In this document: positions 21,409-34,004 of the stretch, one piece after another
How the letters are laid out: every line of letters starts with the position of its first letter
How positions within the stretch are numbered: the stretch's first letter is position 1
Source: Ilyonectria destructans
Lineage: Eukaryota > Ascomycota > Sordariomycetes > Hypocreales > Nectriaceae
Assembly (NCBI GenBank): GCA_020740775.1
Contig: JAHEWK010000011.1
Location: 1,674,001-1,738,000, forward strand
Direction: 5' to 3'
Length of the DNA: 64,000 bases
Translations under genes and position numbers: made by a program
The notes under the pieces: model-generated
The model's input: only the letters and a program-made list of their open reading frames with translations
What the model was told of the DNA's origin: nothing
The model's database searches: none

Positions 21409-23474
21409 ATGCCTCCAGGAGGACCAGGCCAGAAGGGCACTGGCAAAAAGAATTCCGCGGCCATGCAGAAGCAGAGCCGCAACACCACGCCAGCCCCGGC
21501 CGCAACAGCGGCAGCAGCTGCAGCAGCTGGAACAGCCAGTCTCCCGCCCCAGGAGTTCTACGATCCGGACTATCTGAACACTAGAGTTATTCTCTTCCGG
21601 AACCTGACATATGATGACCTCGTCGACCAGTCGGCGTCCAATGCGACCGTCCCCGACTCCAAGAGCCTCGACGGCATGATTGAGCGCCTCAAGAGTCTCA
21701 CCAACATCATGGAGAAGCGCTCCACCTTTTACGACCGCGGCATGCGCCACCTGGCAGATGAGCGCAAGAAGCGGCCCACCGAAGACTACGACCGCGGGCG
21801 CGCAGATGGCGAGCAGGAGGGGAAGCGACCCAAGCACAAGCGTAAGAAGACTGATAACTTGGCTGCTCCCGATGGCAATGTTGGTATGGCTCCCCACCCA
21901 CATTTTGCGCGTTAATTCTCCTTCGAGCGCTTGACAGCTGTCAGCACTGCTGGCTAGCTGACCTTGATCAACCATGGTTTCCCCCCCATGCTAACGCATC
22001 CACGATAGAACGGTCGTCCCCTCTTCGAGATTCTAAGAGCAAGCACACACGCAACGAGTCAGCCAGCTCGTCCTTATCACCCGCTGCAGCAGCTTCACCA
22101 TCCGCAATGGAAGTCGACGACAAGACAAAGAAGCAAGAGGGGGAAGAAGAATCAAGCTCTGAGGATGAGGGTGCGCCGCCCCGACGCGAGGTACCCCAGT
22201 CGCAGACCTTTGGCGAAGATCCCTCGACCTTTCCCGACCCGACCGTATACGAAATCAGACCTGTGTATCCTGGCATGTCGGACGATCTGCGAAAAGAGAT
22301 TTACTCCGTTGCCACCTATCCCAGGAGCGACCTTGCCGACCTCATCGCTGGGGACCCGCCGGACAAGGACTTTAGCAATGCGAAGCCGAGTAGTCAAATT
22401 AACTTTTCGACATTCTCAACCTACGTCGACCCCTTCTTCAGGCCGTTTTCTGAAGAGGATCTGGCATTCTTACGAGAGCGGGGAGAGCGGGTAACGCCAT
22501 TTGTGATGCCAAAGCGCGGCAAGCGACACTACACGGAGGTCTGGGCTGAAGAGGATGGTGCAATGTCCGTCGACCCCCCCCAACAAGGCCGCGACAAGCT
22601 CCCACCAAACCAACCTCGGGGCAGCATCGAGAACATGGATGATGACGTTGGCGAAAGTGATAAGCTCTCTGTCGGACCGTGGCTGGCCCGGCTGATGCAA
22701 ACGTTTCGACCCGAGGCTCGAGCGCAACCCGCAGAGGAAAAGCCAATTACGAATGGCGTGACAAACGGAGATATTAGCATGAACGGCGATGCCAACGGCG
22801 AGGAGCATACTGGGGTCACCGACGACAAGTCAAATCCTCTACAGCCGGCGACCTATATGCCCGAGTCCTCATCAGAAGCCTGGAAGAAAGCATCTCATCC
22901 CAAACTCGAATACTCGCAAGTCGACGAGCGTATCAAGCAGGAGCTTCGACATATCGGATTCCTCCCACTGGAAGGATTCGAGGCAGAATTTGACGGCCAC
23001 TACGACGATGAGGTGGCTGCGAGATTGCGCCTGCTCCAGTCACGGCTCAAGGAGCAGATGCTTATCAACGGCGCACGCAAATCACGCCTGACTGACCTTG
23101 TCCGCGAACGCATGGCGCATCAAGAATACCAGACTATCCTGGAGGATCTCGACTCGCAAGTCCAGGCAGCGTATCTTAAGCGAACGCGGACTATGGGTAA
23201 GAGCAAGAAGAATAAACGGCCAGGAGGCGCTGGCGGAGGTAGCCACTTTGTGGGCGGCGCTGCGGGTACGGCGCGGCCGGGCATTGGTGATCTGACCAAG
23301 ATGCTCATGGAGCGGCGGAGACGATGGATCGACACGATTGGATCCGTATTTGATGATGAGAGCTTGGGCAAAGTCCCCCGAGTTACGGAACCTGAAAGCT
23401 CCATTTTCAAATCCAAGGACATGGCGGACTTGATTAAGAAGGAAAAGGAGCAGTGGGATGAGGAGGACGAATGA
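21409..23474 (+). CDS. ADA3: SAGA/ADA complex subunit Ada3 (Ngg1)
   Basis: Subunit of the histone acetyltransferase module of SAGA and ADA that links Gcn5 and Ada2 and sets nucleosomal acetylation activity. Exons are 21409-21883 and 22009-23474, with a 125-nt intron, giving 646 residues. The N-terminal half is low-complexity with an alanine run, a basic NLS-like cluster (KRPKHKRKK) and an acidic Ser/Glu patch. The C-terminal Ada3 domain (about 440-600) shows [57 protein letters not shown] and [15 protein letters not shown], all typical of fungal Ngg1. The start is the first ATG after the divergent promoter and is followed by a basic low-complexity segment, as in relatives. Confidence 0.88.
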
Positions 23475-24176
23475 GTGGAGGTGTATGGCTCGAGTGTCTG
23501 TGTCTTGGTTGCTCCCACTTGTTTTTGCATGGAGAGGTGGCGTTGAAAGAGCACTGGGATTTGGTTTTATGGGGGAATAAGGTTAACGAATAGCATGCGT
23601 GTTTTTTAAATCAAAGCTAGAGCTGCGTATTGCGGGCTTCAACACTATGTTTGCACATCATGGACGGGGCACTCTCGGCCGAGTCTCTCTTGGTCTCAAT
23701 CCACCGGGTTCTTGGGCGGGGACGTGCGAGAACACTAGTTGAGAGGCGACGGCCGTTCCCGCCTCGGTCAGCGATCTACTCCTTCACGGATGAAGCAGCT
23801 GTAGAAAACAGAGCCAAAAAGAGAACATGCAGCATGCAGATGTCCCCGACACTGCGTTCATAGGCCACGATGTTCGGCCGTCGTCGACAACTCAACTTCG
23901 CGGGCGCAGTGACCAATAGACGCTATCAGAAGGGCGCATGCCTTATCGGGCGTCGTCCTCAAGCCGCATTCCGGCCGCCGGTCTGCCACGACGGACACAC
24001 GGCCACCGCCGGCGGCACGCGACTGCGACAGTGACAGGCGACAGCGGGGGAGCGGCGTATTTTTAGGCGTATTTTATCCCTCTCCTCGTACTGTGCCGGG
24101 CCGTACTAATCCCATTCTCCGCGCAACCAGAGACGAAGCGAGCCGGCAGAATTGCGCTGCTGCTCGAATCCCGACC
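23475..24176. other. Intergenic: ADA3 3' flank and urease promoter
   Basis: A 700-bp region. TTATC (reverse GATAA) occurs at about 23943-23947 and 24074-24078; GATA factors regulate nitrogen genes in fungi, but the motif is too common to weigh much. A TATTTTTAGGCGTATTTTAT stretch around 24058-24077 could hold the core promoter. Confidence 0.5.
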
Positions 24177-27056
24177 ATGTATCTGGTTCCCAAAGAGGTT
24201 CGTCGCCTTCACTGCGCCTGCGCTGCCCTCGCCGTGCATTGGGTGGACTGCGGACTAACAGGGGGGGTGCTTCTCCAACACGACTACAGCTCGACAAGCT
24301 CGTCATCTCCCAGCTGGGCCTCCTCGCTCAGAGACGTCTGGCGCGAGGTGTCAAGCTGAACCATTCCGAGGCCACGGTAAGTGCAATTCGTAAATACGGC
24401 CCTCGCTCCTCGTTGTTTTTTTCCATCATGGCCGTGCATCTGGCATCATGCCCTCTCATGAGACCGAGGGGCAGCAACACCACCAGCGCTGACATGACAT
24501 GACGACACCCCACAGGCTCTCATCGCCAACAACCTCCATGAGCTCATCCGCGATGGAAACCACAGCGTGGCCGACCTGATGGCCCTGGGCTCCACCATGC
24601 TGGGCCGCCGCCATGTGCTGCCCTCCGTCTGCAGCACCCTCCATGAGATCCAGGTCGAGGGCACCTTTACTACCGGCACGTATCTCGTGACGGTCCACAA
24701 CCCCGTCTGCACTGACGACGGCGACCTCCGCAAGGCCCTCTACGGGAGCTTCCTCCCTATCCCGGATGCTGAGCTGTTCCCCATGGCCCCCGCTGAGGAG
24801 TACGAGCACACCCGGAAGCCCGGCGCCGTCGTCACCGTCAAGGCCAAGGTCGCCCTCAACGAGAACCGCAAGAGGACCCGTCTGCGGGTAACGAGCAAGG
24901 GAGACCGGCCCATCCAAGTCGGATCGCACTACCACTTCATCGAGACCAACCCGCAGCTGGAGTTTGACCGCATCCGCGCGTACGGGTACCGCCTCGACAT
25001 CCCCGCCGGCACCTCCGTCCGCTTCGAGCCCGGCGACACCAAGACGGTGACGCTCGTTGAGATCGGGGGTAACCGCGTCATCCGCGGCGGCAACAACTTG
25101 GCCAGCGGCGTCGTCGACCTCTCGCGCGCTGATGAGATTCTCGCCAAGCTGCAGCAGGCCGGCTTCGCCCACGCCCCCTCCCCGGCCGGCGACCTCGGCC
25201 ATATCGACACCCTCACCATGGACCGCTCCGCGTACGCCACCATGTTCGGCCCCACCACTGGCGACCTCGTCCGGCTTGGCAACACCGACCTGTGGGTCAA
25301 GGTCGAGCGCGACATGACCGTCTACGGCGAGGAGTGTAAGTTTGGCGGCGGCAAGACGCTGCGCGAAGGTATGGGCCAGGCCACGGGGCGGTCGGACGCC
25401 GAGACGCTGGACCTGGTCGTTATTAACGCTCTCATCGTCGACTGGACGGGCATCTACAAGGCGGATATTGGAGTCAAAGAAGGCATGATTGTAGGAATTG
25501 GCAAGGCCGGCAACCCAGATGTCATGGATGGCGTGGCTCCCAACATGGTGGTCGGAAGCTGCACGGATGTTATTGCAGGAGAGGGCAAGATCATCACCGC
25601 CGGCGCCATCGATACTCACATTCACTTCATCTGCCCACAGCAGATCCCCGAGGCTCTTGCATCCGGCGTCACTACAATGCTGGGAGGCGGTACTGGTCCA
25701 AGGTTCGTCATGATTCTTAGATATCCCACCGATATCATAGCCCCCGTTCCCATCTGCTTGTCTCTAGCTATACTCAAAGCTAACCGTCTTACAGCGCCGG
25801 AACCAATGCAACTACCTGTACCCCCGGCGCACACTACATGCGCCAGATGCTGCAAGCATGTGACACTCTTCCCATCAACATCGGCATCACTGCCAAGGGC
25901 AATGACAGCGCTCCCGAAGCCTTGCGAGAGCAAGTCGCTGCCGGCGCGTGTGGCCTCAAGCTCCACGAGGACTGGGGCACTACGCCTGCCGCCATCGACG
26001 CATGCCTGACGGTCTGCGATGAGCTCGACGTCCAGTGCCTCATTCACACTGACACGCTGAACGAGTCTGGCTTCGTCGAATCCACCATCGGTGCCTTCCG
26101 CAACCGCACCATCCATACGTACCACACCGAGGGCGCTGGCGGCGGCCACGCGCCCGATATCATCTCCGTCGTCGAGCACCCCAACGTGCTCCCCTCGTCG
26201 ACCAACCCGACGCGGCCCTTCACGCGCAACACGCTCGACGAGCACCTCGACATGCTCATGGTGTGCCACCACCTGTCCAAGGACATCCCCGAGGACGTGG
26301 CCTTCGCCGAGAGCCGCATCCGCGCCGAGACCATCGCGGCCGAGGACGTGCTGCACGACCTCGGCGCCATCAGCATGATGAGCTCCGACTCGCAGGCCAT
26401 GGGCCGCTGCGGCGAGGTCATCCTGCGCACCTGGAACACGGCGCACAAGAACAAGGTCCAGCGCGGATACCTGCCCGAGGACGAGGGCACGGGGGCCGAC
26501 AACGCCCGCGTGAAGCGGTACGTGAGCAAGTACACCATCAACCCGGCCATCGCGCAGGGCTTCTCGCATCTCGTGGGAAGCATCGAGGTGGGCAAGCTGG
26601 CAGACTTTGTCGTTTGGGACCCGGCCTGGTTCGCGACGAAGCCGAGCCAGGTGATCAAGAGCGGTCACATCGCGTGCGCTCAGATGGTATGTCCCCCTTC
26701 CAGCCGCAACGAATCCCAAACTGACCTCCCACCAGGGCGACCCCAACGCCTCCATCCCCACCATCCAGCCCATCATCGCCCGCCCCATGTTCGCCCCTCT
26801 CGTCCCCTCTACCAGCATCCTCTTCGTCTCCGCCGCGTCCATCTCCTCGGGCGCCATCGCCTCGTACGGCCTGCGCAGCCGCGTCGAGGCCGTCCGCGGG
26901 TGCCGCAACATCGGCAAGCGCGACATGCGCCACAACGACCTCATGCCGCGCATGCGCGTCGACCCGGAGAGCTACACCGTCGAGGCCGACGGCAAAGTAT
27001 GCGCGGCCGAGCCGGCGACTACTCTGCCACTTACGCAAGCGTTCTATGTGTACTAA
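24177..27056 (+). CDS. Urease, single-chain (fused gamma-beta-alpha)
   Basis: Nickel enzyme that hydrolyses urea to ammonia and carbamate in the cytosol. Exons are 24177-24197, 24290-24376, 24516-25702, 25795-26686 and 26736-27056, giving 835 residues, the usual fungal and plant length. The gamma, beta and alpha parts follow in order. Active-site elements are all present: the nickel ligands in DTHIHF, the carbamylated-lysine segment [37 protein letters not shown], the flap MVCHHL with the catalytic-loop His, and [10 protein letters not shown] with the ligand Asp. The first exon is only 7 codons (MYLVPKE) and its donor GTTCGT is weak; the join to [10 protein letters not shown] restores the conserved N terminus. 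Accessory proteins needed for nickel loading are not in this window. Confidence 0.97.
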
Positions 27057-27784
27057 GGAAGGGAGTGGCTGAGAGATGGAGGGGCTTCTTGGGGGAAGAT
27101 GGTAAATGGATATCCTCTCTGGCGAAGGTTGGGTTGACACTGCGCATTCAATGGCGAAGGAGCGGGGAATATGTGAATTGGAAATGTGATATCTACCAAT
27201 TAAAAGAAGCATTGCATTGATGTACACTCCTGCGAGAAACTCAAGCCTAATGGAGCGGCTGTTCGAGCGTGAAGCGAGTCAATCCAACCTCTAACAGGCG
27301 TCCATGCCGATATAGGTGATATAGACCCACGACAGTCTATCAAGCTTGACCTCAACATATTCACACACGAAAAAGGGTGAATTTGAAGCTCTTAAATTTA
27401 AATTGCAAGAATCGTTGCTCTCATTACGGCATAGCCAGTTCAGCTGTGGCAAATACAGCGACCAAGACGAAAAACGTACACAACATGGAGGCCCTCCTCC
27501 CGCAACCCATCCCGTCCCACTCCGTTACGGAGACTCCCATCCATGGCCGTGTCCGCAGTGTTTTTGGTGCATACGGCCCCAAGTGAAACCCTCCCAAGCA
27601 GCACAGAAAAACTAAATGAGACCCCCCAAACACCGAAAGAGTATATAGGATAAGGATCCTCCTTTCCACATCTCACTCCCCATCAGGTATCATGCTTCCT
27701 GGCAGCGATGCTGCAGGAGCTAATCAGGGAGTGGTCATCAGACCGGAGAACACCAAAGCAGCGCCAAGAAAACAAGGGAGTAGC
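27057..27784. other. Convergent intergenic region, urease and HMG-box gene
   Basis: A 728-bp spacer between two stop codons, AT-richer than its flanks. It presumably holds both 3' UTRs. No further gene is recognised. Confidence 0.55.
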
Positions 27785-29464
27785 TTAAGAGCTCTTAGCC
27801 TTCTTGCGCCCCGACTTCTTGGGCTCCTCGGGGGTCTCAGCGACAGCAGCGGCGGCCTTGGTGGATGTGCGCCGACGCTTCTTGTCAGGGCTGGCTGGGG
27901 GAGCGGGCTTGGCATCAACCTCAGCAGCGGGAGTGGCCGTCTTGCGCTTACGGGTACCGGCAGCCTTCTTGGGGGTCTTGGCGGGAGTCTCCTCATCATC
28001 AGGCGCGGCAGCGACCTGCTGGAGCTGCTCAGCGATGGCGTCCTGGTCGTTGGCGGGAGCCTCGGTCTGAGTGACGTCCTTGAGTTCAGGCATGGGGATC
28101 TGGTAGTCCTCGGCGTACTTCAATGCCTCCTCATCGGTCATGGTCTTGGCATGGGGGTTGCCGTTCTTGTAAGAGTGCACGCGGGCATTGTAGAGCCGGA
28201 GGTTGTACTGGTAGGCGTTGTTCCAGCCCTGCTTCTCATGAGGACCCATGTGAGCCCATCGTCGTTGACCCTCCTCTTGCACAGCACCCTTGGGAGCCTC
28301 AGAACCGAGGTCGTTGGCAATAATGGAGCGGGCGTGCTGCATGTAGAGGAAATAGGGGGTCAGGGGACGCTTGGGGGCGTTGGGGTCAATGGTGCGCTTC
28401 TTGCGCTCCTTCTTCTCCTCAACGGGAGGAGCCAACTCCTGAATGGGCATGATAAGGTGAGCAGCAGCGTGCTCAAAGTTGGCGAGGATGTCGCCCTGGG
28501 CACCCTCAGTAGTGGGCTCACCCATGAGCAGGTTGGTCTGGCGAACATAGTCGGCAGTGAAGGAGCGGAGAAGGTCCAGAATGGTAGTCAGACGGGTAAC
28601 GGCCTAAGCGAGGATATGTTAGCAAGGACATTCTCATGACGAAGGCGGAAAGAATAGCAAGGCGACAATGTGCAAGAGCAGAAGAGATCAAGAGGAACAA
28701 TGTGCAATGGAGTGAAGTTGTAGTGGAGAGCTTGCTGGGAGACCTGGAGCTAAGCTGCCCAAGTCGCGGTGGCCATAGCTCCTCGGCGGCACCAAGCCCA
28801 AGAGCCCGCCAGAGCGCGGGGCTCGTGTCAACAACGGGCCGTCCGCGGCGCGTCTTGCCTTGAAAGTACTCGAGCAGGCTTTGGTTCTTGTGGAACAGAA
28901 GGAAGAAAAAGATATTCCCTCAAGTCTGCGCTGGGAGAATCGACCAGGCGCGTTTTTTTGAGCCATGAACTCGCTTGAGTCCTGAGCTGTTGCTCCCCTA
29001 GTCGTGCAGTGGTTGCAGAGAGGGTGCTGGGAGTGTCTAGCACTACCCAGACAGCTCATACTGGGTGAATGAGACAAGTACCCAAGTCACTTTCAACCTA
29101 TTCACCACTTGACCAGAGCAAACCAAGCCAGGCCAAGTCGCTCGAGGCGTCTCTGTCGCGGTTTGTCCCGAGACACGCGGAAACGGCTGGAGACAAGCGC
29201 GGAGTGACGGCGAAGGGGAGGCAGGTGAAGGGGATACAGGGCTTTGGGGCTTTCGGGACAGAGATGTGAGAGTCAAAGACTTACCGAGTCACGCACGCGC
29301 AAGAAGCTATCATTGTCGACAACGCGCTGAGGAGCACCGGGCTGATTGGGAGGCACAACGGCCGTGGGGAGAGAAAGGGGGATCATGGGCGTAGGAACAG
29401 CGGCGATGGGAGTAGCAGGCGCGACGGCAACCTTGGCTTCAGCCGACTTCTTGGGGCGAGGCAT
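27785..29464 (-). CDS. HMG-box chromatin protein with a 681-nt intron
   Basis: DNA-bending, HMGB-type nuclear protein. Exons on the minus strand are 29464-29285 (60 codons) and 28603-27785, giving 332 residues. The N-terminal segment is basic, then Pro/Val-rich. A helical region (VTRLTTILDLLRSFTADYV) precedes one HMG box at about residues 134-206: the core is PNAPKRPLTPYFLYMQ, RRWAHMGPHEKQGWNNAY and YKNGNP. The C-terminal third is Ala/Glu-rich with a Lys/Arg nuclear signal (PDKKRRRTSTK) and a basic tail, unlike the acidic tail of animal HMGB. The intron (28604-29284) has a consensus GTAAGT donor and a TTGCTAAC branch point but is about ten times the length of its neighbours. Similar single-box proteins exist in Aspergillus and Neurospora; orthology is not assigned. 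Confidence 0.85.
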
Positions 29465-31642
29465 TGTGAGTGCGGACTGAGGGGAAGAAGTGGTATCGAG
29501 TGGTGTTGGGCGCTGGCGCGTTTGGCGTCAGTTGTTTTGCTGCGGCAGCTCTGAAATTCAGGATGCGGTGGGCGTTTGAAACCTCTGTTGGACTATTCCC
29601 AGGCTCACAGTGTTGGCGGCAGATGGTGTAGGCGATGTTGGGATGGAAGAGAGAGAGTGTTTCCAGTGGATAGAGAGTGCAGCGCTGTTGTCCGCTGTGG
29701 TGATGGTGATGGCGGGCGGATTCAGTGGTCTTGGGGGATGAGGGGGGAATTGAGGGGATGAGGGAGTGCTGAAGTTCGGGGGAAAAACAACTCGGAGGCT
29801 GGGGGTGGGCGGTGCGCTGAATATGTAGGGGCCGGCCGTCGCGCGCAATCAGTCAGTCAGTGAGTGGGTGGGTGTGGGTGACCTGAAGGCCCCGAAAAAA
29901 AAAATACATGGCCCAAAAAGTGAGCGAGTGAGCGGCCCCCCGCCCGCAAGGTCCCAGGCCCCAGCGGCTGCTCCCCCTCCCCTTCCCCTCCAGAGAAAAA
30001 TGCCCTCGCCTGACCGGAGGAGCTGGAGGACCGAGCACGCACCTTGGGAGGGCGCAGAGGCGGCAGCTGCAGTGGGCTGCCCGGTCTGCCAGGCTCACTG
30101 AGCCCTCCCCCCTCGAGCCCTTTCAACTCTGTAACCCCCGCCCAGCTCAGCCCAGCGCACAACCGCAGAGTTTTTTTCTGGGACTTTCCATCGGCCCCCT
30201 CTCACAACCTCCCACAAGCGGGGGCAGTTCGGTTTTGGGGGGACAGCGCCGTCCACAGCAGATGGGACCCGACGCAAAATTGGGAAACTGGGCCTAAATG
30301 CCCGACAGAGCCCCAGCGCTGGACCTGCCTACCTAGGGGCGCTTGAACTGGTTCCCCTCCTCCTGCACATCTTAGCAAGCCTCACTGGGGAGCGTTTTTC
30401 GGACGCTTCGGTGGTCGTCGCTGGAACTCGTGCTGAGCTTCAAGCTCGGGGCCTCTGAGCACATCGCCACAGCGCCAGACCTGCCAGCCACGTCCTGAAC
30501 CAGATTGTTCCGGGTGGTCGCCAATTACCTCGCTACAACTCCTAGTAAACGTCCACGCGTGCAACACGGTTCTGTTCACTCTCTTTCCGTCAACACCACT
30601 TTGCCTCAGTTTGCAACATATCTCGTATCAGGATCACCCACCGCACAAAAAGGCCAGCTCTCCTCCTCTTCCCCATCGGACCGCCTCACACCTCACCTCA
30701 CATGGCCACAACTGACCAGGCCGGGCAGCAGCCAGCCCACAGCCCCCGACAGTCGCTGACTGGTCAGTGGCCAGCAGCCTCGGGCACCCTAGGCTCTTCC
30801 GCCCCGTCGCCCGCAGCCTACTACTGCTGCAGGATCCAGCGCCCGTGGCATGGTGACTGGGACTTTGTCACTCCAAACGTCATCGTTCTGTATCTGCTGC
30901 GTATTCGACTATTGCGGTTGCTGGATCGATCCGGTCGTCGACTTTTCAATCTCGTCGCCTCGTTCGTTTTTACATGTGCAACTGTTTCCTTATTGTTGTT
31001 GCTCTCGGTGCATGTCGAGTTTGCGACCCAGCAGCGCCCGTAGCCCTGGGTCAAGACCCCCCCAACCAGCGCGTCATGGCCCTGATGCTTCAGCGATACC
31101 TCTGGAGGACTCGCCTGGAGATGCTTTTAGCGCCTTGGGAGATGCTCCCTCCAGGGCGCTTAGGGAGATTGTGCAGCAGCCCATCAGCTTCCAGGTCCAT
31201 TGGGGCCGCACACAGCCAGGCCAGTGTCACACTGGCCCTGCCTGTGCCCAATGCGCTGGCAGTACTGGGCTGGGCGGGCGGGGCCATTCCAGCGCCTTCG
31301 CCCTCGGCCTGTACATCTCAGCACGACAGAACAGGCATCCGCAGTGCAGAGCCTCAGCGGGCTCCCCTCCAGGTCCCTTCCAGCCTGCCCTTCCTGACTT
31401 CCTGAGTCTTCCAGCTTGGTTCCGAGCCCTCCAGTTTTCAAACCCCCTTCCCCCCGGCAGGACTGCAGGTCAATCACTCCCGGGAGACATGACACTGTGG
31501 TACAGTGGGTTCGGGTCCATCCTTTAAAGCGGCGACCAAGTTCGACGGTGATTGAGCCAGAGTCCCCCAATCCCCGTCGCTTCAGCGCGCTGCTCTGTCG
31601 CAGTCTCGCCAAGGAACAGTGCTCAAGCGCCGTCCCACAGCC

Positions 31643-31684
31643 CGCCCAAGTTCGCCCGCCCAAGTTCGCCCGCCCAAACTTGCC
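31643..31684. repeat. Three 14-bp tandem units
   Basis: Two perfect copies of CGCCCAAGTTCGCC are followed by one diverged copy (CGCCCAAACTTGCC). The array lies within the gene-poor block and has no coding context. Confidence 0.8.
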
Positions 31685-32098
31685 CGACACATTGAGGCTT
31701 TTCAGTGATCTTGATGCCCACCCACCTGGGTTGGACGTGCCAGCTCTCGGTGCTCTCCTCTTTCCCCAATGCAAGAGCTACCACAATACCCCCCCCTAAT
31801 TCTCATCAAACCTGCCGGGCTTTAGGGCAGCTACCTACCTACTCAGAGCCCGACTTGCAAGTTTCATGGGACCGTCGGTGTCTCTCTACAGAACGCTTTA
31901 GGGCTCACGCCGTGTGCTTGCTCCAACCACTCTTGATGTAGCGTGACATGGATCCAACGCGTCGATTCAAATCTCGCGTATCTGACATTGTCGTCTTTGA
32001 ATAACATGTATCTTGTATTGGATCCAGTTCCAGATACGGGTCGATTTCGTTGCGCATGAAGTCTGCTTCCCGATCCCAGCCCTGCTGCTCACTGGTGG

Positions 32099-32335
32099 GT
32101 GGCGCTCATCGTGCCTATGATGTCCGCGGCCTACGCGCAGCGGGACGGGCGGACCGCTCCGGACAGTGCAGCTGCTGGTGTTAGTCTGCCTGTAAAAGTA
32201 GAATTTTCCACAGGACGACTCGACTTTATACCGGACATAGACTTAGAAGCCCGTGTTGGTTCGCCAATTCATGATCTCTGTGAACTTGCGTCACGAACTC
32301 GAGAAATGACAGATGCTGCTGCCATTATTCGGTAA
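32099..32335 (+). CDS. Possible short exon or gene relic (weak)
   Basis: A 78-codon frame with more protein-like composition than its surroundings, for example VEFSTGRLDFIPDIDLEA and GSPIHDLCELASRTREM. It ends next to a GTAAGA donor-like site. No partner exon or family is recognised, and AT-rich non-coding sequence follows. It may be a remnant or chance frame. Confidence 0.2.
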   Translation: MALIVPMMSAAYAQRDGRTAPDSAAAGVSLPVKVEFSTGRLDFIPDIDLEARVGSPIHDLCELASRTREMTDAAAIIR

Positions 32336-34004
32336 GAAATTAACCATAACCAAGCACAACCCAAGAGCCTAAAGAGATATGAGAGCTAGAGTGGCTTGGT
32401 ATCTAGTTCACGTTTGATACGATTATGTCCCTTCTGATTCCACTGAGATACCTAGTTATCTTTCGTTCCAATTGTGGCGTGCAGGTGGATAACAAAGTGC
32501 AGAACCGGCAGAAACACCACGGTCGCAAACCTCACAATTCTCTCAAACATATCACAAATAATAAAGCGAGAAGATGACAGATATAGATCGCTTCAGTACA
32601 CCATCCTAGCTACATCACATTGGTTCCACTAGGTTTGAGAGAGGCACCTTGATGGATTGGGAGATGTGAATCAGCTGGCTAACGACCAAGATCGGAGCTT
32701 TTTCCCGCCTCCAGGATGGTATAAAGACGCGCAAATCCCTCGTCCGTTGATCTTGAAGTTATGCGACCTTGGTCTTTCGCACCTAAATAATTCTTGTTCA
32801 TATCCATCCTAATATGGGCTAACGATTGATCCTCCATCCTGTCGACGGCATCTGCTGCGCCAGACCAGAGCTCCCCTCCGAGAGACGCGTCTTGAGGTGA
32901 GGGGCAGCGCGGCGGTACGTACACAAACAACACGTGATGCCCGAGATGCCTTGCTCTCCGTCTGCTCTTGTCATACGGTAAACTGCACAGTTTGATCCAC
33001 GAAATTCAGTATCTACCTACTCTATGACTGACCCCTCTGTTACTTCTTGGTGGACTCTGCACTCGTCTACTTCGCCCATGATGGCCTCCTACAGCTCATG
33101 AATCGCGCGAGCGTCGACAAGCTTCACCGACCCCGAAAGCCTAAGCTTAAGCAAGCCATCTAACGCGCGGCGGGGCAGCCCCTCAGCAAGCTTTGGTTCG
33201 ATGACGGACGATCGCCGGGGCATCCACTTGTGTCGCAGACCCCTGCTATCAGGCAGCCCGTTCAAACCAGAGATGGAGGGGCGCGGTACTTGACGGATCT
33301 ATGGCATCAACACGCAAATGCCGAGTACTGGGCCCCTGCTCCAGCTCTCCAAGCTGTCACGCTCGGATACCCCTCCAACCCTCCAACAGTCCAACAGCCG
33401 CAGACCCCGGGCGCGTATGATTTCATGCTTAGCTGCTAGCCCGCGAATTGCAGGCTTGTGGCCAAAGGAATGCCCCCCAAGAGCCGGCGCGGACCAGCGC
33501 CTCACGCATGCATTGAATCAGAAGTCCCCCAGAAACCGGGACGGAGCGTGGTACGGAGCGTGGTAAGGAGGGAGCCCGTATCGTGTACGGCGGGGGGGAG
33601 AGTGGCCTGGGGAATGCACTGGCCTCGGCGGATTACTGTTGCAGCTGCTGATGTTGGTGCTTTGATTCCTGTTTTCGTTGGGTAATTAGTGGCCCTGCTT
33701 GCGTTGCTCAAATGTCTTGTTTGCACCACGCTGCAATCCACGCCAGCTGAATCTGCGTCACTTGCCCCTCCGCTCAGACAACCCCTCCTCCTCCACCTCC
33801 GCCGTCTCCTCGCACTCTTCTTCCTCCTTTCTCTTCTTCCCTTCTTCTTTTCCCACTTCCCTTCAAATCACTCGACCTTTACCTCACCTATCCCCCTCTC
33901 GCTAGCTCGATTGGGGCCTATCACGTATACCACTTGTGCATCGTCACTCCCATCTCCTTCTCTCTGGGACCTGTCCCAATACTTGAAGAAAGGAACACGC
34001 AAGC

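Larger units (their letters stand above)
29465..34004. other. 4.5-kb gene-poor region upstream of HMG-box gene and het-c
   Basis: A long divergent spacer. 29470-29900 is G-rich on the plus strand and is presumably the HMG-gene leader. 30100-31800 holds several overlapping open frames with high Pro/Ser/Arg content and no recognisable domain. Three 14-bp tandem units of the type CGCCCAAGTTCGCC lie at 31643-31684. 32340-32660 is AT-rich. A 12-bp perfect tandem duplication (ACGGAGCGTGGT) lies at 33541-33564. The last 230 bases (33770-34000) are strongly CT-rich, as for a fungal transcript leader, and fit the het-c 5' UTR. A non-coding RNA or rapidly evolving gene cannot be excluded. Confidence 0.5.

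Noticed and set aside
24456..25625. 389-codon minus-strand frame opposite urease
   Set aside because: It is the mirror of the GC-rich third-position bias of the urease gene; composition is Val/Gly/Asp-rich without domains, while the plus strand encodes a complete urease.
25622..26953. 443-codon minus-strand frame opposite urease
   Set aside because: Same reason; it spans urease introns and its composition is artefactual.
27692..28639. 315-codon plus-strand frame opposite the HMG-box gene
   Set aside because: A Leu/Gly/Ser-rich mirror of the Lys/Ala/Pro-rich HMG C terminus; it ignores the splice structure.
31960..31990. tRNA B-box-like GATTCAAATC
   Set aside because: The flanking bases do not form a T-arm stem and no A box or acceptor stem is found.
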